DNA of 64,000 nucleotides from Schistocerca nitens (lineage: Eukaryota; Arthropoda; Insecta; Orthoptera; Acrididae), in assembly GCF_023898315.1 (NCBI RefSeq), contig NC_064615.1:738146950-738210949 (forward strand), given 5' to 3'. Below the pieces are notes generated by a model, which ran no database searches, was not told the DNA's origin, and saw only the letters and a program-made list of their open reading frames with translations. Shown one piece after another: positions 1 through 11,395 of the stretch (positions within the stretch are counted from its first letter, which is position 1; each line of letters starts with the position of its first letter). Made by a program: the position numbers and the translations under genes.

Positions 1-1892
1 TAATTCTGTTCTGTAACTATGTTAATTTGAGAAGAAAACAGAATTTTTGTAACAGTGGTAAATGTAAAATTAATAACAATTTGCTTCACCAAAAATAATA
101 AAAATATCAATTAAAAAACAAAATATCTTTTTTAAATGCATAGGTGTGATAAGTGGCCAGATATGTGTTAAACATAATGGCTTACAGAAGAATGTATAGA
201 AACCAAAACACCAAAACCATTTTTGTACCTTGTCCAACATAATCATCATATTAATGCAGATATGAGTTCTGTGATTATTGTTGCTCACTGTTGTGACTAT
301 GTGGTGTATGACACTTTGATAAAGGATGTATTTCACAAATTGTTTGCGATATTCTGTAACTACAGTGTGTTAACCTTCTCTGTGTATGATAGTTATGCTG
401 CAGGAAAACTCATATTTCACACTCTGATAGCTATTCCATACTCTAAATCTGACAGGTGTATGTAATTATGTTTCATTGGCATCCATGATAGTGGGAATCT
501 GGAGTACAGAGTTTTTATTCATTGTAGAAATCTCATACACTTCTAGAAGAGAGTGGATAACCATAAGTTTTATTGGATATAGTAATGTTTCATGGCACCT
601 TTGAAATGTAGTTCTTGTGGACATATCAAAAATTGACCACTTCACTTATATAAAAAATGAAAATTTAGTGTGTTGCCCCCTCTGGATAAATTTCTGCAAA
701 TGTTTATAGTCTCAGATAGCACCTAATGTGATACCAGAAATATCATCAAGCACAACTAGTTAATTACTATTGGAAGCAGAGTTTCTACAACAAATGTGAT
801 ATCAGAAGCATCCACTAAGCACAACTATGGCTACTGCAAGCAGGATTCCAGCAAAAAAAATCATGTTTTCTAAGTCTCCATTTTTCTAACTATATTCAGC
901 AGGATAAGAATGTTCCACATTTGTTTAGTTGTAATGTCCTCTTGGTATCAAAATGACCAGAATGTCCAACAAGAATTATATTTCAGCAAGTGACATTTTT
1001 GCTACCATTAGAAGTCCTGATGAATTGTTTGCTTTTTTCTTCATCAGCATACCTAACGATGTTAACATGGGCACTTGCTAAATTACTTTTGCTATTAGGC
1101 ACAGAGACTTGACTGTAAACCCAACAATTATTCCCTTATTGTCAGCGCTGGGATCAATTGACTGGTGTGGATCCAGTGTTCAGTTCTGGGTGGAGTTACT
1201 GTCACTTTCTTTTACTGCCCTCGCCCCCCCCCCTCCCCCCTCCCCCCCTCTGCCCCCATTCTCACCTCATATGTAATTCACAATCACACCCACAGTTCAA
1301 CATGCTGCAGGTGCCTAGAATTTTAATGGTAGTAAAATTCATGAAATGTTTTAATAAAGTCATAATAATTTGTTTATATCAGTGGTTGGTAAAATGCATT
1401 TACTTACTTATTGGGGGGGGGGGGGGGAGTATAATGTACCCCTATGCCTACCCTTTGGATCCATGCCTATGAACTGAAGTCACTATAGAATTATGTACGG
1501 CAAGCATAGAATGAGGAATAGCTGTTGACTTCTGTTAGCATAATGGTGGTGGATATGCTGTGAATTGGTCTGATTTGTTATACTAATGAAGTGATTTATG
1601 ACTGCAAATAGTCTGCTCCTAAAATATTTTCCCAATGCCCAATTTAGAGACATCAGTCCCATGCATCCACCCTGTAAGCAAAAGTTCGTCAACCATAGCA
1701 CATGCTGCAGTTTTCACAAACAGCTCTATGTATCTGAAGCTCTTCTGTAAAATAACTTACTATTTATTATATTAAAATCTTAAAATAATATTCAACTCCA
1801 AAAGGAGAAGAAATAATGGAATACCACAATTACAGAGATGAATAAAGCAAGTTACTAGTTTTTGCAGTACAATATTTCACTTTGTGTTGTAG
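1..1892. other. Probable intron, no recognisable gene
   Basis: AT-rich sequence without a coding signal I can name. It contains a C-rich tract at about 1220-1255 and a run of 15 G at 1413-1427, both low-complexity. Short open frames here have no family motifs. It lies upstream of the first recognised CUB exon, so it is probably intronic. Confidence 0.5.
1413..1427. repeat. Poly-G run
   Basis: Fifteen consecutive G residues in otherwise AT-rich DNA. A matching C-rich tract lies about 170 bp upstream (1220-1255), so the two could pair or form G-rich structures. Homopolymers of this length are also prone to assembly error. Confidence 0.9.
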
Positions 1893-2001
1893 TTAGAAGC
1901 ACCTAGAAATGGGACATGTACTGTGGATCAGTTCACAGTCAGTGGTCAGAACAGAAACAGCATCATTCCAGTCCTGTGTGGGAATAATACTGGCAACCAC
2001 A
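1893..2001 (+). CDS. CUB-domain protein, internal exon 1 of those seen
   Basis: Exon of an arthropod CUB-domain protein, probably secreted or membrane-anchored. The reading begins LEAPRNGTC, continues DQFTVSG and ends with PVLCGNNTGNH, the cysteine-bearing pattern that closes one CUB module and opens the next in this insect family. The acceptor is a T-rich stretch ending in tag at 1890-1892 and the donor is gtaagtatt at 2002. The exon ends after one base of a codon (phase 1). That base joins the first two bases of the exon at 27361 to give Ile followed by YMDVD, restoring the usual GxxTGxHxYxDV motif. The preceding exon should encode a xRLDFxxF-type strand but I could not find it in 1-1890, so the gene starts upstream. 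Exact ligand and name are unknown. Confidence 0.8.
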
Positions 2002-2517
2002 GTAAGTATTCTCAGTTTTTGTCATATTTTTGTGATTTAAGTAAGTTATGGAACCTATGTCCAGTGACTCAAATGTTTCTGATTTTGATTTATCTCTTAT
2101 TAGTTGTTCTTGGATGTGTTACAAATGATGTGAAATTCACTAGTGCTGTTCGTTACAATGGGAAATTAATTCTCATGTCCCACATACTGATTCTGCTTTA
2201 TGGCCTAGACACAGGATAATTTAAATAAAAACAATATATAAAGTTAATTATTTCAATACATTTTACATTGTAAATTACAGTAAATCTTTTTTCCTTGTTG
2301 TTCTTTTCCTGGTTGTATTTTTTAATCAAAATGAGAATTCATTAAAATCCTGAAATTAATGCTTGTTCATTGTCATTAGATATTAATTTTGTATGATTTC
2401 AATGTTAATGTGATCCATTTGTATGCTGCCATGAACTGAATAGCTGTGAAACTTGTTGTGGCTTATCATTAGTTACAGAGGATAATGGCATCACTACTTC
2501 TTTAATGTACACATCTG

Positions 2518-2705
2518 AGCAAGTTGGCATGATGATTAAGACACTGGCTCCACATTTGGGAAGGGCATGGTTTAAATTCCTGTCCAGCCATTTGCATTTA
2601 GATTTTCTGTGGTTTCATTACATAAAGTACATGCCAGGATGGATTCTTTGATGGTGCTCAGCCCCACTATTCTTGTCCCATCTGAACTTGTGCTCCTTGT
2701 TATCA
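2518..2705 (+). repeat. tRNA-derived SINE (beta family), diverged
   Basis: The head reads like a degenerate tRNA region: GGCATGATGATTAAGACACT is close to the box A of the same SINE family seen on the opposite strand at 9407-9611. The B-box-like ggtttaaattcctg follows. The body (ccatttgcatttagattttc and on to the aggatgg region) matches the complement of the 9.4-kb copy. It is strongly mutated, so it is older than the 9.4-kb copy. The 3' boundary is approximate. Confidence 0.6.
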
Positions 2706-3190
2706 ACAGGAATTGTGTAGTACAAGTTAAGGTACATATACTACAGGGATCTGTTACAGGTCCTTTCCTCTTCTGAATAGTTATTAACAAGATGTCATCA
2801 TTAATTAAATCCTATACAGCAGTATACACAGACAACGCAACTTCTCTTCAACAAATACAATCACTTAAGCATCTATTTGGTTCAGAGTAAATGGATTCCT
2901 GCTGAATGAGAACAAACCCAACAGATGAGTATTACTGTAAAAGACAAGCTATATCCAGATTATCCTAGTTTCATTTCGTTCTTGCTTATATATTAAGATG
3001 GTAAACATCTTGGGGTCAACCAGTGGCAGCACAGGTTTTCTTGTCAGTAGGGCAAAACATTTTCCCCATACATGTGATTTAGAAATTGTGAGGACATTGT
3101 TATCTGCTCGTCATATGTATATGGAATGTGCTATTGATGTGTGGTTTTCACACAATGGATTTGTAGTCAAGAGCTCATATTATTAGCCAA
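2706..3190 (+). pseudogene. LINE reverse-transcriptase fragment
   Basis: With frameshifts and stops this stretch reads as palm-domain remnants of a non-LTR reverse transcriptase. LQGSVTGPFLF at about 2748 corresponds to the usual xQGSxLGPLLF motif. It is followed by SLIKSYTAVYTDN, where YTDN stands for the catalytic F/YADD, and by GFLLNENK. The catalytic aspartates are damaged and no complete ORF remains. It probably belongs to the same broad CR1/Jockey-type group as the larger elements nearby. Confidence 0.5.
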
Positions 3191-3347
3191 TCAACAGAGT
3201 GTAATAATACTTAGAAAGTGTATTTTTTGTGCAAACATACACATTTTTATATGTGACAATGCCTATTGATATAAGCTAACTAAAAGAAGGGTAAATTAAA
3301 GTGTCAGTGTTTGTTGCAGGATTCTAGTGCAAGTCATTTACAAGATG

Positions 3348-4190
3348 TCATATTCTGAAAAGTTCCCACACTGACACTTGTACAATAACTGTGGTATCAC
3401 ACACTACAGAAAAACACAAGTGCATACACCACTTATGCAGATTCTGACCAGTAACAAGAATGACCAGTAACAAGAAACTATCACGGGTTGTGTTCAAAAA
3501 GACCCCACCACCACCTCTGGTATCGAATGACAGCTGCAAACATGCTAGCATTTCAGTGGAGATGTCCAAGAAGGTTCCAGTAATACATCACTGCATATCA
3601 TCCCGTGTAGCTGCTATGGTCTTGTAGACAGTGTCTTCCAGCTTTCCCCATAAGAAAACGTCAGCAGGCTTCAAATCCAGGGAATGGCTGGCCAAGGTAC
3701 AGGTCCTCTGCATCCAGTTCAATGATTTGGAAATGATTCATGAAGTCATGCTGTAGTACTTTCTGCTCAGTCATCATGTTGGTACCACAGGTTCCTCCTC
3801 GTCAGCAGAGGAATGTCTTCTAGCATCCATGGAAGATGATCTATTAGGAGACTGCAATAATTGTGCACATTCTGTATTACAACTATGAAAAACAGGCCTA
3901 TGAACTGATGGTTCAGTATCCCACACCACACATTTACACTCTGTAGATGCTGATGTTCCAGAAGCCAATAGGGATTGTCAACAGACCAATAGTGCATGTT
4001 TTGGTGGTTTACCTGCTCATTATTAGTAAATGTGGCTTCATCACTAAACAAGATACATGATTCATCTGGAGTATCCAGTCTTAATGTCCATGTACAAAAC
4101 TTAAAACGATTCTCGTAATCATTTCCATGCAGCTGTTGATGGACAGGGATGTAGTTGTGGTGAAACGTATGTCGATGGAGAATGCATTGT
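3348..4190 (-). pseudogene. Mariner-like transposase remnant
   Basis: The minus strand reads HGNDYENRFKFC, then FSDEATFTNNEQVNHQNMHY and SVNVWCGIL, and in a shifted frame the C-terminal block LKPADVFLWGKLEDTVYKT. These are successive blocks of a Tc1/mariner-superfamily DDE/D transposase; SDEA holds the first catalytic Asp and PADVFLW the third. The middle catalytic block is not readable. The N-terminal DNA-binding half is absent: sequence similarity stops where a repeated ttgta tract begins at about 4190, the 3' end of the neighbouring LINE. That LINE may have inserted into the mariner. Confidence 0.7.
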
Positions 4191-4368
4191 ATTGTATTGT
4201 ACCTTTATTGATCCATTCAGTCATTCAATGTACAGAAATGTACAGCATGATATGGGACAAGTCAAGCAGATGATGAAAAACACATGTACATACAACATTG
4301 TTACATAAGTACACATAACACAAAATATATATTACACATATATTCTTACTCGATCATTCAGTACTCAG

Positions 4369-4370
<2 letters not shown>

Positions 4371-4422
<52 letters not shown>
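4371..4422. repeat. (GT)n microsatellite
   Basis: About 26 uninterrupted GT units lie inside the 3' UTR of LINE A. The ORFs that read Cys-Val or His-Thr repeats across it are artefacts. Confidence 0.97.
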
Positions 4423-4424
<2 letters not shown>

Positions 4425-4689
4425 ACTGCAGAAGCAACGCTTTGTCAACAGTGCCCTTAATGTTTTTTTTAAATTTAGTTGGTTTCTGAATAATTTCTAT
4501 TTCTTCAGGAAGATGGCTATAAAGTTTGATTCCTATATACTTATTACTGCCACTAAACAGTTTAGTTGAATGGGGAACTAACCTTAACAAACTCTTCAAC
4601 TTTGTATCATGGTGGTGATTATCCAGGTTCCAGTCTAGTCCACTGATGTTTTGTTTAATAAAGCAGAGTTGTCCTACAATGTATTGACT

Positions 4690-5206
4690 AGGAAGAGGCT
4701 GTTTGTTTAATTTTTCAAAGATGGTTTACATGGTTGTCTTTGATGCTTGTACAGGACTGTTCTAACTGCTTTTTTTTTGTGTTTGTTTTGCAGTTTGAAT
4801 AATTTCACTGACTTGGCACTATGGCCCCAAAATATAATTCCATAATTTAGTACTGAATGGAAAAGAGCTTGAGACATGCAAGTCAATGTGCAGGTATTTA
4901 GCTCATCCCTCACTGAGTGGAGCATAAAACAGACTTTGCTTAGCCCGTAACTAATCACAACAATGAGGTTTTTCCATGTAAGTGTGTCCATGATGTGGAT
5001 CCCTAAGAATTTTGTCTCACTGGCAAATTCAGTATTGCTGTCACTTAATGTTACTGTTGGAACATGGGGAGTTCCGTTTTGAATGGTATTAAAGGCTAGG
5101 CACATTGTCTTTTTTTTGTATTGAGGAGCACTCTGTTTCATGCTAGCCATTAGTCTATTTGAGCTACATTTCAGTTGATTGCTGACTGGTGAGATTCAGC
5201 TGAGAT
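4690..5206 (-). pseudogene. LINE A reverse transcriptase, C-terminal part
   Basis: The minus strand has a 147-codon open stretch with KFLGIHIMDTLTWKN, then SKVCFMLHSVRDELNT, FHSVLNYGIIFWGHS and LYKHQRQPC. This is the thumb region and C-terminal tail of CR1/Jockey-type reverse transcriptases (FLG motif, then YGIxFWG). The frame is open to the boundary of the RTE insertion at 5207-5217, then resumes on the other side at about 9010. The remaining LINE A 3' UTR follows down to 4190. Confidence 0.8.
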
Positions 5207-5217
5207 AAGGATATTAG
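5207..5217. repeat. Left target-site duplication of RTE copy 1
   Basis: AAGGATATTAG here is repeated exactly at 9000-9010. The two copies bracket the RTE element and lie within LINE A, defining the insertion precisely. Confidence 0.92.
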
Positions 5218-5526
5218 CCCCCCATGAACCATGGACCTTGCCGTTGGTGGGGAGGCTTGCGTGCCTCAGTGATACAGATAGCCGTACCGTAGGTGCCACC
5301 ACAACAGAGGGGTATCTGTTGAGAGGCCAGACAGATGTGTGGTTCCTGAAGAGGAGCAGCAGCCTTTTCAGTAGTTGCAGGGGCAACACTCTGGATGATT
5401 GACTGATCTGGCATTGTAACACTAACCAAAACGGCCTTGCTGTGCTGGTACTGCGAAGGGCTGAAAGCAAGGGGGAACTACGGCCGCAGTTTTTCCCGAG
5501 GGCATGCAGCTTTACTGTATGGTTAA

Positions 5527-7661
5527 ATGATGATGGCATGGGTAAAATATTCCGGAGGTAAAATAGTCCCCCATTCGGATCTCCAGGTGGGGACTACTCG
5601 TGAAGATGTTGTTATCAGGAGAAAGAAAACTGGCGTTTTACGGATCGGAGCGTGGAATGTCAGATCCCTTAATCGGGCAGGTAGGTTAGAAAATTTAAAA
5701 AGGGACATGGATAGGTTATAGTTAGATATAGTGGGAACTAGTGAATTTCGTTGGCAGGAGGAACAAGACTTCTGGTCAGGTGACTACAGGGTTATAAACA
5801 CAAAATCAAATAGGGGTAATGCAGGAGTAGGTTTAACAATGAATAGGAAAATAGGAATGTGGGTAAGCTACTACAAACAGCATAGTGAATGCATTATTGT
5901 GGCCAAGATAGATACGAAGCCCACGCCTACCACAGTAGTACAAATTTATATGCCAACTAGCTCTGCAGATGACGAAACAATTGAAAAAATGTATGATGAA
6001 ATAAAAGAAATTATTCAGATAGTGAAGGGAGATGAAAATTTAATAGTCATGGGTGACTGGAATTCATCAGTAGGAAAAGGGAGAGAAGGAAACGTAGTAG
6101 GTGAATATGGATTGGGGGTAAGAAACGAAAGAGGAAGCTGCCTGGTAGAATTTTGCACAGAGCACAACCTAATCATAGCTAACACTTGGTTCAAGAATCA
6201 TAAAAGAAGATTGTATACATGGAAGAAGCCTGGAGATACTGACAGGTTTCAGATAGATTATATAATGGCAAGACAGAGATTTAGGAACCAGGTTTTAAAT
6301 TGTAAGACATTTCCAGGGGCAGATGCGGACTCTGACCACAATCTATTGGTTATGAACTGTAGATTAAAACTGAAGAAACTGCAAAAAGGTGGGAATTTAA
6401 GGAGATGGGACCTGCATAAACTGACTAAACCAGAGGTTGTACAGAGTTTCAGGGAGAGCATAATGGAACAATTGACAAGAATGGGGGAAAGAAATACAGT
6501 AGAAGAAGAATGGGAAGCTTTGAGGGACGAAGTGGTGAAGGCAGTAGAGGATCAAGTAGGTAAAAAGACAAGGGCTAGTAGAAATCCTTGGGTAACAGAA
6601 GATATATTGAATTTAATTGATGAAAGGAGAAAATATAAAAATGCAGTAAATGAAGCAGGCAAAGAGGAATACAAACGTCTCAAAAATGAGATTGACAGGA
6701 AGTGCAAAATGGCTAAGCAGGGATGGCTAGAGGACAAATGTAAGGATGTAGAGGCTTATCTCACTAAGGGTAAGATAGATACTGCCTACAGGAAAATTAA
6801 AGAGACCTTTGGAGAAAAGAGAGCCACTTGTATGAATATCAAGAACTCAGATGGGAACCCAGTTCTAAGCAAAGAAGGGAAATCAGAAAGGTGGAAGGAG
6901 TATATAGAGGGTCTACACAAGGGCCATGTACTTGAGGACAATATTATAGAAATGGAAGAGGATGTAGATGAAGATGAAATGGGAGATACGATACTGTGTG
7001 AAGAGTTTGACAGAGCACTGAAAGACCTGAGTCGAAACAAGGCCCCGGGAGTAGACAACATTCCATTAGAACTACTGACAGCCTTGGGAGAGCCAGTCCT
7101 GACAAAACTCTACCATGTGGTGAGCAAGATGTATGAGACAGGCGAAATACCCTCAGACTTCAAGAATAATATAATAATTCCAATCCCAAAGAAAGCAGGT
7201 GTTGACAGATGTGAAAATTACCGAACTATCAGTTTAATAATTCACGGCTGCAAAATACTAACACGAATTCCTTACAGACGAATGGAAAAACTAGTAGAAG
7301 CCAACCTCGGGGAAGATCAGTTTGGATTCCATAGAAATATTGGAACGCGTGAGGCAATACTGCCCCTACGACTTATCTTAGAAGCTAGATTAAGGAAAGG
7401 CAAACCTACGTTCCTAGCATTTGTAGACTTAGAGAAAGCTTTTGACAATGTTGACTGGAATACTCTCTTTCAAATTCTGAAGGTGGAAGGGGTAAAATAC
7501 AGGGAGGGAAAAGCTATTTACAATTTGTACAAAAACCAGATGGCAGGTATAAGAGTCGAGGGACATCAAGGGAATGCAGTGGTTGGGAAGGGAGTGAGAC
7601 AGGGTTGTAGCCTCTCCCCGATGTTGCTCAATCTGTATATTGAGCAAGCAGTAAAGCAAAC
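5527..7661 (+). pseudogene. RTE copy 1 polyprotein, endonuclease and RT first half
   Basis: A single frame starts MMMAWVKYSGGK, has one internal TAG at 5719-5721 (Lys in copy 2) and is then open to the LTR insertion. The endonuclease signature is GAWNVRSLNRAG, then GTSEFRW, GDWNSSVG, IDYIM and SDHNLLV near 6330. Reverse-transcriptase motifs follow: NKAPGVDNIPLELL (about 7038), FVDLEKAFDNVDW (about 7420) and KGVRQGCSLSPMLLNLYIE (about 7590). The start is taken by analogy with copy 2. An open frame of 663 codons remains after the stop, so decay is moderate. Confidence 0.88.
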
Positions 7662-8153
7662 TGTTGTGACTTGGCAAGACAGCCAAGCCACTATGAGAGG
7701 AAGCCGAAAGGCACGCGTATAAGCTCACGCAGGCTGGCGTGAGGTCTGGAACAGTTAAAGGAATAGAGAATAGCAAAATAGGTACGTAGCTTCTGGAACA
7801 CTTAACTTAAATCCATAATTGGTGAACATCGGTCTGACCGTACATGCATCACAAGATAAATAGCAAATGATAATGGCGCCTTGCTAGGTTGTAGCAAATG
7901 ACGTAGCTGAAGGCTATGCTAGCTATCGTCTCGGCAAATGAGAGCATAATTTGTCAGTGAACCATCACTAGCAAAGTCGGCTGTACAACTGGGGCGAGTG
8001 CTAGGACGTCTCTCTAGACCTGCCGTGTGGCGGTGCTCGGTCTGCAATCACTGACAGTGGCGACACGCGGGTCCGATGTATACTAACAGACCGCGGCCGA
8101 TTTAAAGGCTACCACCTAGCAAGTGTGGTGTCTGGCGGTGACACCACAGAAAC
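7657..8153 (-). mobile_element. Solo-LTR-like insertion inside RTE copy 1
   Basis: Relative to RTE copy 2, 487 bp (7662-8148) are inserted. They begin TGTTGTGACTTGGC and end GACACCACA, that is TG...CA, the usual LTR termini. Five-base flanks CAAAC (7657-7661) and GAAAC (8149-8153) look like a target duplication with one substitution. There is no ORF. The end near 8120-8148 contains a strong palindrome (GTGGTGTC ... GACACCAC). The strand call assumes the palindrome end is the 5' LTR end and is tentative. I recall a similar abundant repeat from locusts. A solo LTR from recombination, or a non-autonomous element, would both fit. Confidence 0.7.
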
Positions 8154-8940
8154 AAAAGAAAAATTTGGAGTAAGTATTAAAATCCATGGAGAAGAAATAA
8201 AAACTTTAAGGTTCGCCAATGACATTGTAATTCTGTCAGAGACAGCAAAGGACTTGGAAGAGCTGTTGAACGGAATGGATAGTGTCTTGAAAGGAGGATA
8301 TAAGATGAACATCAACAAAAGCAAAACGAGGATAATGGAATGTAGTTGAATTAAGTCGGGTGATGCTGAGGGAATTAGATTAGGAAATGAGACACTTAAA
8401 GTAGTAAAGGAGTTCTGCTATTTGAGGAGCAAAATAACATGATGGTCGAAGTAGAGAGGATATAAAATGTAGACTGGCAATGGCAAGGAAAGCATTTCTG
8501 AAGAAGAGAAATTTGTTAACATCCAGTATAGGTTTAAGTTTCAGGAAGTCGCTTCTGAAAGTATTTGTATGGAGTGTAGCCATGTATGGAAGTGAAACAT
8601 GGACCATAAATAGTTTGGACAAGAAGAGAATAGAAGCTTTCAAAATGTGGTGCTACAGAAGAATGCTGAAGATTAGATGGGTAGATCACATAACTAATGA
8701 GGAAGTATTGAATAGGATTGGGGAGAAGAGAAGCTTGTGGCTCAACTTGACTAGAAGAAGGGATCGGTTGCTAGGACATGTTCTGAGGCATCAAGGGATC
8801 ACAAGTTTAGTATTGGAGGGCAGTGTGGAGGGTAAAAATCGTAGAGGGAGACCAAGAGATGAATACACTAAGCAGATTCAGAAGGATGTAGGTTGCAATT
8901 GGTACTGGGAGATGAAGAAGCTTGCATAGGATAGAGTAGC
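8154..8940 (+). pseudogene. RTE copy 1 reverse transcriptase, second half
   Basis: After the LTR-like insertion the reading resumes with FGVSIKIHGEEIKTLRFAND. The catalytic YADD-box is FAND here, Asp to Asn, where copy 2 keeps FADD. A TGA at 8347 and a small deletion near 8410-8440 (copy 2 has aactgatgatgg, this copy aacatgatgg) break the frame. The thumb then continues as RKAFLKKRNLLTSS, MYGSETWTINSLDKKR and HVLRHQG to a TAG at 8927-8929. The substitutions are enough to abolish activity. Confidence 0.88.
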
Positions 8941-8999
8941 ATGGAGAGCTGCATCAAACCAGTCTCAGGACTGAAGACCACAACAACTACAACAACAAA

Positions 9000-9010
9000 A
9001 AGGATATTAG
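9000..9010. repeat. Right target-site duplication of RTE copy 1
   Basis: AAGGATATTAG, identical to 5207-5217. Confidence 0.92.
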
Positions 9011-9406
9011 GATTGTCGGTGAACAAAAATCTGTTACTAGTGGGTAGGGTGGAGGGGAGGCCATTTAGATAAAAAAGAAATAATGAAGGGCCTAAAATTG
9101 AGTCTGTGGCACACCATGTTTTAAGATTTGTGTAAATGAGTGCACCACATTTAGGACACCTGGATGATCTACTATATTTATATGAACATACTGTGCTCAG
9201 GCTTTAAAATAACTACTGATCCAGCCACAAGCAGTTCCCCTTGTCAGACATCAATCTAACTTTTACAAAAGTATGTCATGGTTCACCATGTCATAAACCT
9301 GGACATTTCTTGAGAATTCATGTATTGCATCAATAGTTGTTTTATTTTCTTGGAAACCATGCTGAGCAGGAGAGAGAATGTTATTTTTCTAAGAAATGAA
9401 TTTAGT

Positions 9407-9611
9407 TGGTTGTTTGGGGGAGGAGAGCAGACAGCCAGGTCATCAGTCTCATTGCATTAGGGAAGGACGGGGAAGGAAGTCGGCCATGCCCTTTTGAAGG
9501 AACCATCCTGGCATTTTCCTGGAGCGATTTAGGGAAATTGTGGAAAACCTAAATTAGGATGGCCGGACGTGGGATTGAACCGTCATCCTTCCGAATGCGA
9601 GTCCAGTGTGT
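9407..9611 (-). repeat. tRNA-derived SINE (beta family)
   Basis: The minus-strand head has a tRNA-like B box (complement of gggattgaaccgt), followed by the CATCCTAATTTAGGTTTTCC body. It interrupts the reverse transcriptase of LINE A. Flanks GAATTTAGT (9398-9406) and GAGTTTAGT (9612-9620) look like a nine-base target duplication with one mismatch. The family also occurs at 2518-2705 in plus orientation. Confidence 0.75.
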
Positions 9612-11216
9612 GAGTTTAGTCTGGCAGCCACTACATACTCAAATATTTTACTGAATACTGAGAGCACTGCAACTGGATGTGTCACCAGGATCTTTAGGTC
9701 CTTCTTATGTATGGGTATTAATTTTTGCCAATTTAAGTTTTCTTGGAAATAATGCACCAGAAAATGTAGCATGTATTATGTGAGACAGTGGTTTACTAAC
9801 AAGTTTACAGCATTTGCGAAGAAGGAAGCAGGGGATCATGTCTCCTCCTGGTGATGATAGTTTCCTTATTTTACTACTGGTTATGTTTTCTATCTCTGCT
9901 CCCGATGCAGCTGATAAGAAATTGAGGACTGACTGAGGGAGGCAATTACTTTTTAGATCTCTGTTAGTTTTTCCATGGCTTCAATAAAGTATGAGTTAAA
10001 TTCCTGAGCTACTTCCTCTTGTCAGTAATTAATGTTGAATTTACTTTAAGTTTTATGTTATTTACTCTTTTCCTATTTCTACCTATTTTTGCACTGATTA
10101 TTTCTCATATCCATTTGCTTTTATTGTACAGAGAATTCAGGAGGAAGTCATCTTGTAGCTTTTAGCAGCATTCACCACATTCCTAAATATTCTTTTGTAT
10201 TCAGGGAAGTATTTCTTGAATTGTTCAATGTTACCAAGGCTAGTCTTGCTAAAGGAGAAAAGCTCTCTCTTTCTCTTTGCTGATGTTATGATACCTATTG
10301 CGATCCAGTTGGAGGATGCTCTATTGTTACATATGGTTTTTGTCTTGAAAGGGAAGTGGCAGTTGAAATAGTAACAGAAAATGTTTAGAAAAGTTTCAAA
10401 CTTTTCATCTACTGTTTGAGAGGGGTATATGGTCTCCCAGTTTTCTCTCTGCAAGTGGGACAGAAAATGGAGTACATTGCTTTGACGGAAACTTCCGCAT
10501 TGTATTGTCATTGATGTTTACATTACAGACAGACTGTCTGTGTAATCAATGCAGTATGGTCAGAAAATCCCAGATTATAGATCTAACAGAACAATCCATG
10601 TTGCTAACCACTTGATCAAGAGCGCTTACAGTTTGACTAGTTACCCTAATTAGGGTTGTACCCTTCATATCAAGGAACCAACAGTTCACAAACTTTTTAA
10701 AGTCAGACTGATCATTGCCTTCTGTGAGGAAACTGATGTTAAAATCACATCAGATTATCACCCTTAATGGTTTTCCTTTCATCACTTTTTCTAATACTGG
10801 TGCAAAATATCTTTAAAATGAGTGCAAGCTGCATGAGGGAGATCTATAAACAGATGTTACATGAACATTAATATCTTTGATTTCAGTCACACACAATTCT
10901 ATCTCTTTTTGAATACCGTAGAGTAGGAGTTGCATATGTCCAGTGGAGTAGCTGCAACACTGTCTTTTACAAATATGCAGCTTCCTCCACCTCTGAAGTT
11001 TTTCATTGGAAAATGGTGCACTACTCTGAGTTGTGGCAACACAACTGATTCTATTTCGAGGGACTTCATAAAGTGTTCAGTCACACATAGTATTTGGGCA
11101 GCTGATATTTCACTGTTGATGCTTGTTAAAAGTTCTAACTCATTTAGCTTATTCTTAAATCCCTTCACATTATGAAAATAGATGTTTGGGAGAAAATAAT
11201 GATTTATATCAGTCAA
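9612..11216 (-). pseudogene. LINE A endonuclease and RT N-terminal part
   Basis: On the minus strand, 11216-10900 reads PNIYFHNVKGFKNK, then ILCVTEHFMKSLEIESVVLP and RGGGSCIFVKDS. This is the N-terminal half of an APE-type endonuclease (the TEHF block carries the catalytic Glu). 10511-10137 reads WIAIGIITSAKRKRELF and KKYFPEYKRIFRNVV, the linker between endonuclease and reverse transcriptase. 9772-9620 reads HPVAVLSVFSKIFEYVV, the NYRPxxxLxxxSKIxE motif at the start of the RT fingers. Stops and frameshifts separate the pieces. The linker resembles that of LINE B near 37.5 kb, so the two elements are related. Confidence 0.75.
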
Positions 11217-11395
11217 TACATTTCCGTGAGGAGATTCTGCTATTGTTTCATCAGTAACAATTGATTGTCTAGATTTATGTATAGCATTGTGTGAGACTGC
11301 TCCTTAACTGAATTTGTCACATTGATCCTTTTTAGGGGGAGACAGAAATAAATCCTTCTTTTTTTGTTACAGACCAACTTGGCCTTAAGTTGACA

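Larger units (their letters stand above)
5218..8999 (+). mobile_element. RTE-type LINE, copy 1
   Basis: A complete-length non-LTR element of the RTE type: a short 5' UTR beginning CCCCCCATGAACCATGGACC, one long endonuclease/reverse-transcriptase frame, and a short tail ending in caacaa-type repeats after GACTGAAGACCACAACAAC. It is bounded by an 11-bp duplication. It is nearly colinear with the copy at 57422-60709 except for a 487-bp LTR-like insertion at 7662-8148. RTE elements use an APE-type endonuclease to nick the target and prime reverse transcription. This copy is dead: several stops, one frameshift and a damaged active site. Confidence 0.92.

Noticed and set aside
1158..1472. 104-codon plus-strand ORF
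   Set aside because: Crosses poly-C and poly-G tracts, no motif; low-complexity artefact.
4371..4599. Small ORFs with Cys-Val or His-Thr repeats
   Set aside because: Translation of a (GT)n microsatellite.
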